Shown here: positions 16,101-24,477 of the stretch, piece by piece
Numbering within the stretch: the first letter of the stretch is position 1
Layout: each line of letters begins with the position of its first letter
IMG/VR virus record: IMGVR_UViG_3300042544_000495
Location: 1 to 44,033 of that record
Origin: a virus
Reading direction: 5' to 3' (one strand)
Length of the DNA: 44,033 bases
Notes under the pieces: model-generated
Told to the model about the DNA's origin: nothing
Databases searched by the model: none
The model's input: only the letters and a program-made list of their open reading frames with translations
Made by a program: the position numbers and the translations under genes

Positions 16101-19100
16101 AGGAGTTGCAACTGGTACATCTCCATTGGTAGTTTCATCAACTACATTAGTATCAAGCCTCAATTCAGATTTATTGGATGGGCAAGAAGGTACTTATTAT
16201 GACCAAAGACAATATACAAGAGCAGATAACTATTTAGGTGGTTACTATGTGAGTGGTGGTAGTGAAAAACCAAACAACGCTATATTTGGAGCTGGTAAGT
16301 TTAAAGTAGCAATGCTATCCAGTGGTAATTTAGGATTTAGTGGTCCTTGGAGTGATGTGTTATGGACAAGTACATATAGTGGTGGTGATGTTAAGAGTAG
16401 TTTCGCTATTGTAAGTGACAAATACTCAGAAAATGTTTTCTTCGCAAAACAAGCATTTGATTCGGCAAATTGGGGAAGTGGTAGATTAGTTCTTACTGAT
16501 TTCAATTCTCCATATGCATATTATATGAATCAGTATGTTCGTACAACCGATTCTCCTACTTTTAATGATTTAACAGTAACAGGTAGAGCTGTAATTGGTG
16601 GTAACTTTAGTAATCAGGCATATAGTTCAGTAGGTTCTACTAGATTACATTTTGGTGGTGGTGACTCTGATGCAAATAGCAATTACTACATCGGTACAAA
16701 CTTAGAAAATTTTGGTGGTAACTATACTAAATTGGATTTAAGATGGCACACTGGTATTCGTATGGGTGCACAGCCTGGATATGGTGGTGTTCGTTTCTAT
16801 AATAATGAAGATTTAGATGCAGTTATTTTATCAGTTGGTACTAGTGATGCAAACGTTAAAGTAACAAATAGCTTAATAGCTGGAAGTACTGGTACTCCTC
16901 AAGCTACTATACAAGCGGTTGGTAATTTAAGATGGTCTTCTGGTGGTAACTCATATTACACTTATAGTGATATGGATAGTGGAGGTCTTTATATAGAGAC
17001 TGTAGATAATGGCACCAGCCGTGCAAAAATGAGATTCCAAACTAGACCTTCAAACTCTGGAGCATATACAACATATCAAATTGATTCTAATAATAACGCT
17101 CATTATTGGAGTATTAATGGAACAAATTATTTAACATTAGATACTGGTAATTTGAATGTAAATAATGCCGGTTTAATTGTAAATGGTTTAGCAAGATTCA
17201 ATAGTAGTGGCGCTCCGTTTATGAGATGGCATAATACATCTGCATCTGGATATATGTTATTGGGAATGTATGATGATAATAGTACTCAAAGAGTTTGGTT
17301 TGGTATGGGTGGTAGAACACAATCTTTTGGTTCTTATGCAGCATATTCTACTGATGGATTATCTATGAATTTAGATGGAGCTGGCGCAATCAATATATCA
17401 AATAGAGGTTCATCAAAAAGAATCAATTTAAATACTGGTACTGAAGGTGCATCGAATTTTACTACATTAAGAATGGTAAATCAGGAAGTATATGTAACGC
17501 CTGATTCGGTAAATGGTAATTTACGTTCACCACTATATTATGTTTCGGATGATACAACTTATTTATGGAATAGTAATAGAATAGTAGTAAACCAAGTAAC
17601 ATTCCCTTATAGAGAATGGGATTATAGTTGGGGAGCTCATGGTACTGGTAGTGGTACTCAATCAATGTCCTTTAGAATGTGGGATAGTTACACTCAAAGT
17701 GGAGCACCTTCATCTTATGGTACATTAATTGAATATTATGGATTAGGTGGGCATCAACATGACCAATACTATTTCTATCAGGGTGAAATTCTTCATAGAT
17801 ACGGATGGTATGGTACTACGAACTGGCAAAGTGGGTGGAGAGCAATGTTGCATGCTGGAAACTATTCTGGATACGCAATTCCTATTAGTGGTGGTATAAA
17901 TATGACTGGTTCTTATGGTTTAAATGACCAAAGATTATATCTAAGAACTAACGGAGATACCAATCACTTTATATGGAATGCGGATGATGATTGGGAAGAA
18001 ATGAGATACTATTTTGGAACTGGATTTAGAGTTCAAAGTAGTAATGGTGTAACATCGGCAACATTTACAAATAGTGGTATTAACGCCGTTAATATGACCA
18101 TTGGTGGCGCACAAGTTTGGTATAATAGTGGTGGTTGGTTAGGTGATTTAGCATCTTATGGATTTACTAGAGCTTGGGGACATGCTATGTCTGGGGGTTC
18201 TGAATTTGTAATCCTATATAAAGGTGGACAAGGATATACATTAGTTGATGGCTCTTATTACGCTTACGAAGCAGGTGGATTCTATTCATCAAATAACTCA
18301 GCAGGAAACACATTATTAGGATTTAATGCAGATAGTACATCTTCTGTTAGATTTAATTCGGCAGTTAGAATTGGTACAAACAATAACCTTTACTTAGATT
18401 ACAACTACGGACAATCTGTTGTAGGTGTTTATACATCTACTAGATATCAGGGTGTATTTGCAATGAGTGATTCATATAAATTGGCAATTGATGGAAGTAG
18501 TCCTGGTAACTTATATGGTTTAGCTTGGTCACATCCAAACGCTGGAGGACAAGCTGGATTTTTAAATGACCACGGATTATTAGTAATGAACTATGGTACT
18601 ACATTCGCAGCAATTTCTTCTAGAATTTGGGCAAGAGACCAAATGAACGCACCAATTTATTACGATAGAGATACTGGATATTATGGTGATTTTAATAGTG
18701 AGACCAACTGGCAAGGTTTGACCAATTATGGTAAAATGAGAATTGGTTTAACTGCAAAGGGTAACTTTAGAAGAAATGATTATACTGGAGATACTAACTA
18801 TTGGGTAGGTTCAATGGGATGGGGTACAACGGACCTTATCTCTGTATTTACTTGGGGTAGTGGATTCTTTGATACATGGAGTAATCCGGCTAACCAACCT
18901 GCTGGTACATCTCACTGGACTGGAGTTCAGGCACTTCACTATGTAAGTTCATATAATAGTGGATATGGGTGGCAATTAGTTGGTGGACCTATTGAAGGTG
19001 CATGGTGGACATCTTATTGGAGTTCAAAGCGTGCTTGGTATAAGTTAGCAATGTACGGATTGAATGAAGTTGGTGTTGGTTCACTATATTCTACAATTAT

Positions 19101-20463
19101 GTACGATGCCAATGACACATCTCGATATGTAGACCCTAATGGATATAGTTATTTTACAAACACTGGTTTAGTATTAGAAGTTGTAAAACTTGGAACAGGT
19201 CCTAATAGTAGAGCATTTATGGCAGCAAACAACCAGGGTGATAACTCTTGGGGTATTGTTGGTGAATTTAGAGTAAATGGTGGACCTGGAGGTGATAGAC
19301 CTTCTATCTTATTCTCAAGCGGATTTAATAGTAATACATGGTCTTGTGGATATGGATATGCAGATGATTCTTATTTTAGAATCAATCACGACCACGGACA
19401 TAGAAACCAAAGTTGGGGTACTACCGACTTCTATATTGATAGAGGTGGTAACTCATATTCAAATGGTAGTTCTAGAGCACCAATATTCTATGACCAAAAC
19501 AATACGGCATATTATACTGACCCTACTGGATATTCTCAAATGAGTTCTGGTGAATTCAACAACTATATGAGAGCAGCTCGTATAGATTTCATTGGTACTG
19601 GTGGTAACTCTGGACAAGGTACAAATGCATACTCTATCTTCCAAGAAGGTGGTGGATGGGGTTATCCTTATCCGGATTTAAGAATTGCATATCATACTGG
19701 TATTAAATTGGGAGGAAATGCTGGTTCTTATGAAGGAACTAGAGTTTATTCTGATTACGATATGAGTGATTTGTGTATCCAATTGGCAGGTTCATCAAAC
19801 TATTCATTTAAGTATAAATGGATGTGGACCAATGACACGGGATATTACGCCAGTCAAAACGGAGCTCACTGGTATCCAAACAACATCACATATGGTGCTT
19901 GGAGAATGAATGGTAATAGAAATGGATGGTATGGACACGTAATCGATTCAGCATATTTACCTCACTATATGTGGGAGAGTGGTAATGGTGGAATATATTT
20001 ACAAGACGCTGGAAGATGGGTATTGTATCATTCGTTAGGAAATAACTGTACGGGATTTTGTACATCTTCAACATCTGGAGCATATGGTATATATGTAGCT
20101 AAAGGTATTTATTCTGAAGGTAATATAGTAGCTTATTCTGATAGACGAGCAAAAGAAAATATTATAACTGTTGATAATGCTTTAGATAAAGTATCACAAA
20201 TGAGAGGTGTATTTTATAGTAGAATTAATGATGAAACCAAAAAAAGAAATATAGGGGTAATTGCACAAGAAGTAGAAAAAATATTACCTGAGGTAGTAAC
20301 ATACGCAGCTGATGTGGATGAGTATGGTGTTTCATATGGTAATTTTGCTGGTTTATTTATTGAAGCAATAAAAGAACAAAATGAAATTATAAAAAAACAA
20401 TCAGCTGAAATTAAAGAATTGAAAGAAATTTTAAATAATTTAATACTTAATATTAAAGGATAA
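13105..20463 (+). CDS. Giant tail fibre with Thr-Ser-Gly array and S74 autocleaving chaperone domain
   Basis: A 2452-residue fibre. Residues 1-200 hold shaft modules shared with the 945 fibre (GDGSGLFNIS, VTYISSSIIYASGSSKFGD). Residues about 208-681 are a Thr-Ser-Gly array. From about 690 comes a module like NVGDNIITLNADIG with PTENAGIEVKRG, then some 1,500 Gly/Tyr/Trp-rich residues with recurring blocks such as PIFYDQNNTAYYTDP, common in marine phage fibres. The last 110 residues are a peptidase S74 intramolecular chaperone: YSDRRAKENI, then GVIAQEVEKILPEVV, ending in a coiled coil (IKEQNEIIKKQSAEIKELKE). Ser2345 and Lys2350 match the known Ser-Lys dyad, so cleavage is expected just before Ser2345, releasing about 108 residues after trimer folding. 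This is the strongest candidate for the main host-binding fibre. Confidence 0.9.
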   Translation: MAFNGNNPNGLNQTSVNSVSLFVSGSPILNASSESVNIVGNFSSSAVQTNVIGVIGTSPLQIKANTQISGSFNISSSISASLFRGDGSGLFNISATSIGDLDRLKSGSATAIISPNKGLVVNTDLTVAGTINATELKVTYISSSIIYASGSSKFGDAQTDKQEFTGSVGITGSLTFGVGSLPQDGSTNEVLVYNTTTGRVGVKTAAATSGTSGTSGTSGTSGTSGSSGTSGSSGTSGSQGSSGTSGTSGTSGTSGTSGSTGSAGTSGTSGTSGTSGTSGTSGTSGSSGTSGTSGTSGTSGSTGSSGTTGSAGTSGTSGTSGTSGTSGTSGTSGLSGSSGTSGTSGSSGISGTNGTGGTTGTAGTSGTSGRSGSSGTSGTSGTAGSGGITGGGGSNGTSGTSGSSGTSGTSGTNGTAGSGGSSGTSGITGAGGGSGSSGTSGTSGSRGTSGTSGSSGTSGSSGTSGISGSGGSSGTSGTSGTSGSRGTSGTSGAQGSSGSAGTSGTSGAQGSSGSAGTSGTSGTSGISGSAGTSGTSGTSGAQGSSGSAGTSGTSGAQGSSGSAGTSGTSGSRGTSGTSGISGSSGTSGSSGVSGSAGTSGTSGTSGSAGTSGTSGSRGTSGTSGTSGSSGTSGVSGSAGTSGSSGTSGTSGTSGSSGTSGSSGTSGSSGTSGTRGTSGTSGLLALTGTTDNGVITLNGSAPNGTVEANLRFDGTTLAVTGNATISGDLTVSGTTTYINTTTLNVGDNIITLNADIGASTTPTENAGIEVKRGNAATKQFYWDEGSDRWYHDDNTYIAGNLVLSGTVDSGQGATEVHLMNQNVRTTDSPSFNRITSTVATGTSPLAVSSTTLVSNLNSDYLGGQQNSLFFRNLSGGTGTSIDTYVDNGFRTLSYTGYSSGLWSTNMGGSTGTVQMEFEYNTPVRGFKIRNRTDNTSWSSVGWVTMTTANQGHIAGTIWHSANDGTGTGLDADLWDGYQFSDYLNQPVRTTDNVTHNRLTLGVATGTSPLVVSSTTLVSSLNSDLLDGQEGTYYDQRQYTRADNYLGGYYVSGGSEKPNNAIFGAGKFKVAMLSSGNLGFSGPWSDVLWTSTYSGGDVKSSFAIVSDKYSENVFFAKQAFDSANWGSGRLVLTDFNSPYAYYMNQYVRTTDSPTFNDLTVTGRAVIGGNFSNQAYSSVGSTRLHFGGGDSDANSNYYIGTNLENFGGNYTKLDLRWHTGIRMGAQPGYGGVRFYNNEDLDAVILSVGTSDANVKVTNSLIAGSTGTPQATIQAVGNLRWSSGGNSYYTYSDMDSGGLYIETVDNGTSRAKMRFQTRPSNSGAYTTYQIDSNNNAHYWSINGTNYLTLDTGNLNVNNAGLIVNGLARFNSSGAPFMRWHNTSASGYMLLGMYDDNSTQRVWFGMGGRTQSFGSYAAYSTDGLSMNLDGAGAINISNRGSSKRINLNTGTEGASNFTTLRMVNQEVYVTPDSVNGNLRSPLYYVSDDTTYLWNSNRIVVNQVTFPYREWDYSWGAHGTGSGTQSMSFRMWDSYTQSGAPSSYGTLIEYYGLGGHQHDQYYFYQGEILHRYGWYGTTNWQSGWRAMLHAGNYSGYAIPISGGINMTGSYGLNDQRLYLRTNGDTNHFIWNADDDWEEMRYYFGTGFRVQSSNGVTSATFTNSGINAVNMTIGGAQVWYNSGGWLGDLASYGFTRAWGHAMSGGSEFVILYKGGQGYTLVDGSYYAYEAGGFYSSNNSAGNTLLGFNADSTSSVRFNSAVRIGTNNNLYLDYNYGQSVVGVYTSTRYQGVFAMSDSYKLAIDGSSPGNLYGLAWSHPNAGGQAGFLNDHGLLVMNYGTTFAAISSRIWARDQMNAPIYYDRDTGYYGDFNSETNWQGLTNYGKMRIGLTAKGNFRRNDYTGDTNYWVGSMGWGTTDLISVFTWGSGFFDTWSNPANQPAGTSHWTGVQALHYVSSYNSGYGWQLVGGPIEGAWWTSYWSSKRAWYKLAMYGLNEVGVGSLYSTIMYDANDTSRYVDPNGYSYFTNTGLVLEVVKLGTGPNSRAFMAANNQGDNSWGIVGEFRVNGGPGGDRPSILFSSGFNSNTWSCGYGYADDSYFRINHDHGHRNQSWGTTDFYIDRGGNSYSNGSSRAPIFYDQNNTAYYTDPTGYSQMSSGEFNNYMRAARIDFIGTGGNSGQGTNAYSIFQEGGGWGYPYPDLRIAYHTGIKLGGNAGSYEGTRVYSDYDMSDLCIQLAGSSNYSFKYKWMWTNDTGYYASQNGAHWYPNNITYGAWRMNGNRNGWYGHVIDSAYLPHYMWESGNGGIYLQDAGRWVLYHSLGNNCTGFCTSSTSGAYGIYVAKGIYSEGNIVAYSDRRAKENIITVDNALDKVSQMRGVFYSRINDETKKRNIGVIAQEVEKILPEVVTYAADVDEYGVSYGNFAGLFIEAIKEQNEIIKKQSAEIKELKEILNNLILNIKG
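13726..15146 (+). repeat. Thr-Ser-Gly coding repeat array, short copy
   Basis: About 1.4 kb of the same degenerate 9-base units as at 7489-10607, encoding about 474 residues of Thr-Ser-Gly with Ser-Ala-Gly, Ser-Arg-Gly, Ala-Gln-Gly and Ile-Ser-Gly variants. Several blocks, such as the SGAQGSSGSAGTSGTSG unit around 14576-14800, are repeated almost exactly. The L-N-G-T-F/M-F-G inserts of the long array are absent here. The two arrays are similar enough in DNA to recombine with each other. Confidence 0.95.
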
Positions 20464-20467
20464 TAAT

Positions 20468-20899
20468 ATGGCACTAATTAGAGATTACGAATTACCAGGA
20501 ACTGGATTGACTGTACCAAATGCATATCACGTTGTTACAAATATAAAAGTTGAAAAAAGAATGGCAGATTTTAAGCCACCTGTTGACCTATCTAGACCCG
20601 ATGGTTTAACGCCAATGAATAGAAGCGCAGGTACGGAAGTATATTGGTCTGCTGGATATACTGGAGAAGTGGCAGTAACTATTTGGGTAAATAAAGCTGC
20701 AAGGGATGCCAATGCAAACCCAATTGGATTTATAGGAACTAACCCATCTGATAATAAACATGGTGTTAGTATTGGTACTGCTGGTATGGACCATAAGTGC
20801 GTATTTTTTATAGACCAATCATCAACATTGGACCATATGGCACAAGCATATAGACATTTATTAACTACCGATTATTATAGTGGTTCATTGGAAGTTTAA
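20468..20899 (+). CDS. Small virion protein of unknown function
   Basis: A 143-residue soluble protein starting four bases after the fibre stop codon, so probably in the same transcript. Visible strings are ELPGTGLTVPNAYHVVTNI near the start, a central VYWSAGYTGEVAVTIWVNKAARD, and a C-terminal HMAQAYRHLLTTDYYSGSLEV. No catalytic motif, signal peptide or membrane segment is visible. Its size, mixed alpha/beta look and position between the fibre and sheath genes suggest a tail or fibre accessory protein. I do not recognise a named family. Confidence 0.65.
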   Translation: MALIRDYELPGTGLTVPNAYHVVTNIKVEKRMADFKPPVDLSRPDGLTPMNRSAGTEVYWSAGYTGEVAVTIWVNKAARDANANPIGFIGTNPSDNKHGVSIGTAGMDHKCVFFIDQSSTLDHMAQAYRHLLTTDYYSGSLEV

Positions 20900-20906
20900 A
20901 ATCAAT

Positions 20907-20915
20907 ATATTTATA
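20907..20915 (+). promoter_or_regulatory. Putative late promoter ATATTTATA
   Basis: An exact ATATTTATA copy 19 bases upstream of the ATG at 20935, inside a 35-base AT-only gap. Surrounding AT richness makes a chance match more likely here than at other sites. Confidence 0.45.
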
Positions 20916-20934
20916 TAATATAAAATAAAAAATT

Positions 20935-21336
20935 ATGGGATTAACATACGATTGGAAATTAATAGGACTTAAAAAACAAAACACAGAAAATTTATCTGAT
21001 GTAATTGTTGGTACTAATTGGAGATTAACAGGTACCGATGAAGATGGTAATAGCGGTATATTCAATGGAGCAACTCCTTTTGAAATACAAGACCTTAATG
21101 GTGATGGTTTTGTTGATTATAGAGATTTGACAGAAGAATTAGTATTGGGTTGGATACAAAACCATGTAAGTGGTTCATCTCCATCGAACTATATGAATCA
21201 TATAAATCAACAAATACAAAAACAAATTAATACTGTAAAATTTGCAACAATAGATGTAAATGAAATTGATTTACCTTGGTCACCAACATCTGGTAGTGCT
21301 ACACCAACCCCACCAGAGGTTGCACCAACAACTTAA
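20935..21336 (+). CDS. Small T4-like phage protein with an EF-hand-like calcium loop
   Basis: A 133-residue protein. The core (VGTNWRLTGTDEDG, then DLTEELVLGWIQNHV, then INQQIQKQINTVKF and LPW near the end) resembles a small conserved family of marine T4-like phages with the pattern W-x-x-T-G-T-D and L-T-E-E-x-V-x-G-W; I recall it as DUF7936-like but cannot confirm this. Residues 53-64 (DLNGDGFVDYRD) fit a canonical EF-hand or dockerin-type calcium loop, with Asp53, Asn55, Asp57, Asp61 and Asp64 in the ligand positions. The C-terminus is a Pro/Thr-rich tail. A virion role is inferred from its place just before the sheath gene. Confidence 0.65.
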   Translation: MGLTYDWKLIGLKKQNTENLSDVIVGTNWRLTGTDEDGNSGIFNGATPFEIQDLNGDGFVDYRDLTEELVLGWIQNHVSGSSPSNYMNHINQQIQKQINTVKFATIDVNEIDLPWSPTSGSATPTPPEVAPTT

Positions 21337-21364
21337 TAATATTTAAAGATTTTTATTGTAATAT

Positions 21365-21404
21365 GTTCAAAGCACTTATTTATAAACAAATTTGTGTTTT
21401 GAAC
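21365..21404 (+). terminator. Stem-loop, possible terminator between fibre and sheath modules
   Basis: GTTCAAAGCAC (21365-21375) pairs with GTGTTTTGAAC (21394-21404) over 11 positions including one G-U pair, with an 18-base loop. The bases that follow (ATTTTCTTTA) are only moderately T-rich, so this may be a weak terminator or an RNA-processing structure. Confidence 0.4.
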
Positions 21405-21413
21405 ATTTTCTTT

Positions 21414-21422
21414 ATATTTATA
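21414..21422 (+). promoter_or_regulatory. Putative late promoter ATATTTATA for sheath
   Basis: An exact ATATTTATA sits 10 bases after a stem-loop and 59 bases before the sheath ATG. The long leader includes GGAG eight bases upstream of the ATG, one of the few good Shine-Dalgarno sequences in the window, fitting a highly expressed gene. Confidence 0.55.
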
Positions 21423-21481
21423 TAGGTAATTACATGGGATTTTCTTAATTACAAACTTAAAATACAAATTGGAGAAATAAA

Positions 21482-23830
21482 ATGGCAGAAAGAATCGTAT
21501 CACCGGGAGTTTTCACAAGAGAAAATGACCTTTCATTCTTAGCACAAGGTGTAGGAGAAATCGGAGCAGCATTTATAGGACCTTTTAAGCAAGGACCTGC
21601 ATTCGTACCTACTATTGTGAGAACCCAATCAGAGTTCGAAGATATCTTCGGTACTCCTGATGGAACTTATTATACTGAATATGCAGTACAAAACTATTTA
21701 AGAGAAGCTGGACAAGCAACAATCGTAAGAGTTGCTGGTATTGGTGGATATCAACAATTAGCACCTTTGGCAATATTTGCATCTGGTTCTAATAGAGATA
21801 CCCAAGCTAAATTAGTTGGAGTATTACATTCAACATATACTGGTAACGAAGGTGTTGGTTTTCCATCAACAACTTTAGTACAAAATGATGCTAGTATTGG
21901 TTCGTTTGTACTTTCTAGTTCAGCAGTAACTTTTAATGTATCTGCATCTATTTTACCAACAGATACTAATGATTTAGCAGATGTATTTGGTGAATCTCCA
22001 TATGGTTCAAAAACAGCATACGCTTACAAATACTTTGAAAACATTGCACAATTTTACACTGGTTCATCTAATGTAATTGGTAATAAGACAGTTTTAACTG
22101 TAGCTCAATTACCAACACAAGAATTCGGTGATGCAAAAGAAGCTGAAACTCCAATTGTTCAATCACAATTAATTAGTGGTGAAAGATATAATCTATTCCA
22201 ATTTAAAACTATTGGACATGGTACATTATATAATACTAAATTTAAAGTTGGTATTTCTAATGTAAAAGCAGCTGGTGAAGATGGAGCAACTGATTATTCT
22301 ACATTTACTGTAACAATTCGTTCATATAGTGATACTGATAAGAGAAAGAGTGTTGTTGAAACATTTAACAATGTAAACTTAGACCCTGCTTCTCCAAACT
22401 ATATCGCTAGAAGAATTGGTGATAGATATTTCACAATTGATTCTAATGGTAAAATTACTGAATATGGTGATTATACTTCAAAATCAAAATATGTAAGAGT
22501 TGTAGTTCAGGATTCAAACGCTAATATTTTAGGACCTGGTTCTTATCCAATATCAGCAGCACCATTCGGACACGAAGCATACACTAACCCTGTTTATTTA
22601 GGTAGTACTGAAAGTAGAGTACCTGCAGTGGTTTACCAAACTGGTTCAGCAAACAACACATCATCATCTCCTGTATATTATGCTGGTTTTGATTTTGAAA
22701 CTGCTGGTGTAAAAAATGATAACGCTCAGTACTTAGCACCAATACCTGCATCAGCAGTTGCTGGGGCAAACAAAGCATTCGCATTTGATGGTGAGCAAGG
22801 GTTATCATATGTAATGACCGGTTCAGCATCAACTGATATGGTTAAGAGACAATTTATATTAGGATTCCAATTCGGATTTGATGGTACTAACCCAACTGTA
22901 AAAATAGCTAAAGCTGGTGATACTGATTGGGGAAATGCAAATCAGCAAGGATTCAATTGCGCAACTTCAACAGCATCTGGTTCGGTAGCATATACAAAAG
23001 CAATCAACGCTGTATCTAATCCTGATGAGTATGATATCAATATGGTAGTAACTCCTGGTATTGTAAGACAATTACATCCGGCTATTACTTCTAAAGTAAT
23101 TGATATGGTTGAAGATAGACAAGATTGTTTCTACATCGCTGATTTCAACGATTATGATGATACAATTACTGAAGCAACTGAGCAAGCAAATTCAGTAGAT
23201 TCAAACTATGTAGCAACTTACTATCCTTGGGTTAAAACAATTGATAGTAACACAAATAAATTAACAACTGTACCACCATCAGTATTGATGCCGGCTGTAT
23301 TCGCTTCTAATGATAGATTAGCAGCTGAATGGTTCGCACCTGCTGGTTTAAATAGAGGTGGTATCACTGGAGCAGTTAGTGTATTAAATAGATTAACGCA
23401 CGCTGAAAGAGATACTCTTTATGAGAACAAAGTAAACCCAATCGCAGCATTTCCTGGACAAGGTATTGTAGCATTCGGACAGAAGACATTGCAAGATAAG
23501 GCATCTGCTTTAGATAGAATCAATGTTAGAAGATTACTTATCACTCTTAAGAAGTTCATCGCTTCAACATCTCGTTTCTTAGTGTTCGAACAAAACACAT
23601 CTACGACTAGAAATAGATTCTTAAATACTGTTAATCCTTATTTAGAGTCTGTACAACAAAGACAAGGTCTTTACACATTCAAAGTTGTAATGGATGAAAG
23701 TAACAACACACCTGATGTGATTGATAGAAACATATTAGCAGGACAAATTTTCTTACAACCGGCTAAGACAGCTGAATTCATCGTAATTGATTTCAACATC
23801 TTACCAACTGGAGCAAGTTTCACAGCATAA
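21482..23830 (+). CDS. 18: Contractile tail sheath protein (gp18-like)
   Basis: This 782-residue protein forms the outer contractile layer of the tail. The start (MAERIVSPGVFTRENDLSF) and the EFEDIFG, YYTEYAVQNYL and ATIVRVAG strings near residues 45-85 are typical of T4-like sheath proteins. The C-terminal 200 residues carry the conserved core: NPIAAFPGQGIVAFGQKTL, RINVRRLLITLKKFI, FVFEQN-type and IDFNILPTG strings. It is longer than T4 gp18 (659 residues), with the extra length in the middle, surface-exposed part (about 100-480), which is less conserved in the family. It is followed directly by the tube gene, the usual T4 order, and preceded by a late-type motif and a GGAG ribosome-binding site. 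Confidence 0.95.
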   Translation: MAERIVSPGVFTRENDLSFLAQGVGEIGAAFIGPFKQGPAFVPTIVRTQSEFEDIFGTPDGTYYTEYAVQNYLREAGQATIVRVAGIGGYQQLAPLAIFASGSNRDTQAKLVGVLHSTYTGNEGVGFPSTTLVQNDASIGSFVLSSSAVTFNVSASILPTDTNDLADVFGESPYGSKTAYAYKYFENIAQFYTGSSNVIGNKTVLTVAQLPTQEFGDAKEAETPIVQSQLISGERYNLFQFKTIGHGTLYNTKFKVGISNVKAAGEDGATDYSTFTVTIRSYSDTDKRKSVVETFNNVNLDPASPNYIARRIGDRYFTIDSNGKITEYGDYTSKSKYVRVVVQDSNANILGPGSYPISAAPFGHEAYTNPVYLGSTESRVPAVVYQTGSANNTSSSPVYYAGFDFETAGVKNDNAQYLAPIPASAVAGANKAFAFDGEQGLSYVMTGSASTDMVKRQFILGFQFGFDGTNPTVKIAKAGDTDWGNANQQGFNCATSTASGSVAYTKAINAVSNPDEYDINMVVTPGIVRQLHPAITSKVIDMVEDRQDCFYIADFNDYDDTITEATEQANSVDSNYVATYYPWVKTIDSNTNKLTTVPPSVLMPAVFASNDRLAAEWFAPAGLNRGGITGAVSVLNRLTHAERDTLYENKVNPIAAFPGQGIVAFGQKTLQDKASALDRINVRRLLITLKKFIASTSRFLVFEQNTSTTRNRFLNTVNPYLESVQQRQGLYTFKVVMDESNNTPDVIDRNILAGQIFLQPAKTAEFIVIDFNILPTGASFTA

Positions 23831-23850
23831 TATGAAAATAAACAAAGTAG

Positions 23851-23859
23851 ATATTTATT
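23851..23859 (+). promoter_or_regulatory. Putative late promoter ATATTTATT for tail tube
   Basis: A one-base variant (ATATTTATT) of the late motif, 22 bases before the tube ATG. An AAGG sequence follows at a suitable distance for ribosome binding. The variant base lowers confidence. Confidence 0.4.
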
Positions 23860-23881
23860 AATATAATAAAAAGGAATAAAA

Positions 23882-24370
23882 ATGGCAGAAATATTAGAGT
23901 TTGATAAGATGTTCTATACGAACTTCGAACCGAAGATGAAAAATAGATATGTGATGGAGATTGAAAATATCCCTTCATATCTTGTAAAGGCAGCAAATAG
24001 ACCTTCAATTCAATTTGAACCTATTGTAATGGACCACATCAACGTTAAGAGAAAGTTGAAAGGTAAGGGAGATTGGCAAGATGTGACTATCACTTTGTAT
24101 GACCCAATTGTTCCTTCAGCAGCTCAGGCGGTAATGGACTGGATTCGTTTAGGACATGAATCAATAACTGGTAGAGATGGATACGCTGACTTCTATAAGA
24201 AAGATATCACATTCTATCTATTAGGACCTGTTGGTGATAAGATTGAACAATGGACTTTAAAAGGTGCATTTATCTCTCAGGCTAACTTTGGTGACTTAGC
24301 ATTTGATTCTAATGAACCTGCAACAATAGAATTAACATTAACTTACGATTACGCAATCTTAGAATTCTAA
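23882..24370 (+). CDS. 19: Tail tube protein (gp19-like)
   Basis: A 162-residue protein that should polymerise in rings to form the inner tail tube. Its length is almost that of T4 gp19 (163). Typical strings are FEPKMKNRYVMEIENIPSYL at residues 15-35, then KRKLKGKGDWQDVTITLYDP, a helix-rich middle (AAQAVMDWIRLGHESITGRDGYADFYKKD), and the end TIELTLTYDYAILEF. It sits immediately after the sheath gene and is followed by a strong terminator, so sheath and tube form their own transcription unit, as expected for two proteins needed in many copies. Confidence 0.95.
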   Translation: MAEILEFDKMFYTNFEPKMKNRYVMEIENIPSYLVKAANRPSIQFEPIVMDHINVKRKLKGKGDWQDVTITLYDPIVPSAAQAVMDWIRLGHESITGRDGYADFYKKDITFYLLGPVGDKIEQWTLKGAFISQANFGDLAFDSNEPATIELTLTYDYAILEF

Positions 24371-24388
24371 TCAAAAGTATATAAAATT

Positions 24389-24417
24389 AAGGGGATTTCA
24401 AAAGAATCCCCTTTTTT
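24389..24417 (+). terminator. Rho-independent terminator after tail tube
   Basis: AAGGGGATT (24389-24397) and AATCCCCTT (24405-24413) form a perfect 9-bp stem with a 7-base loop, followed by a run of T to 24417. Confidence 0.9.
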
Positions 24418-24443
24418 GTGCTTTCTATTTTTTTAAAAACTAT

Positions 24444-24452
24444 GTATTTATA
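24444..24452 (+). promoter_or_regulatory. Putative late promoter GTATTTATA
   Basis: A one-base variant (GTATTTATA) of the late motif, 25 bases before the ATG at 24478 and just after the tube terminator, where a new promoter is needed. Confidence 0.5.
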
Positions 24453-24477
24453 TATACAAACTTAAAATAACAAAGTT

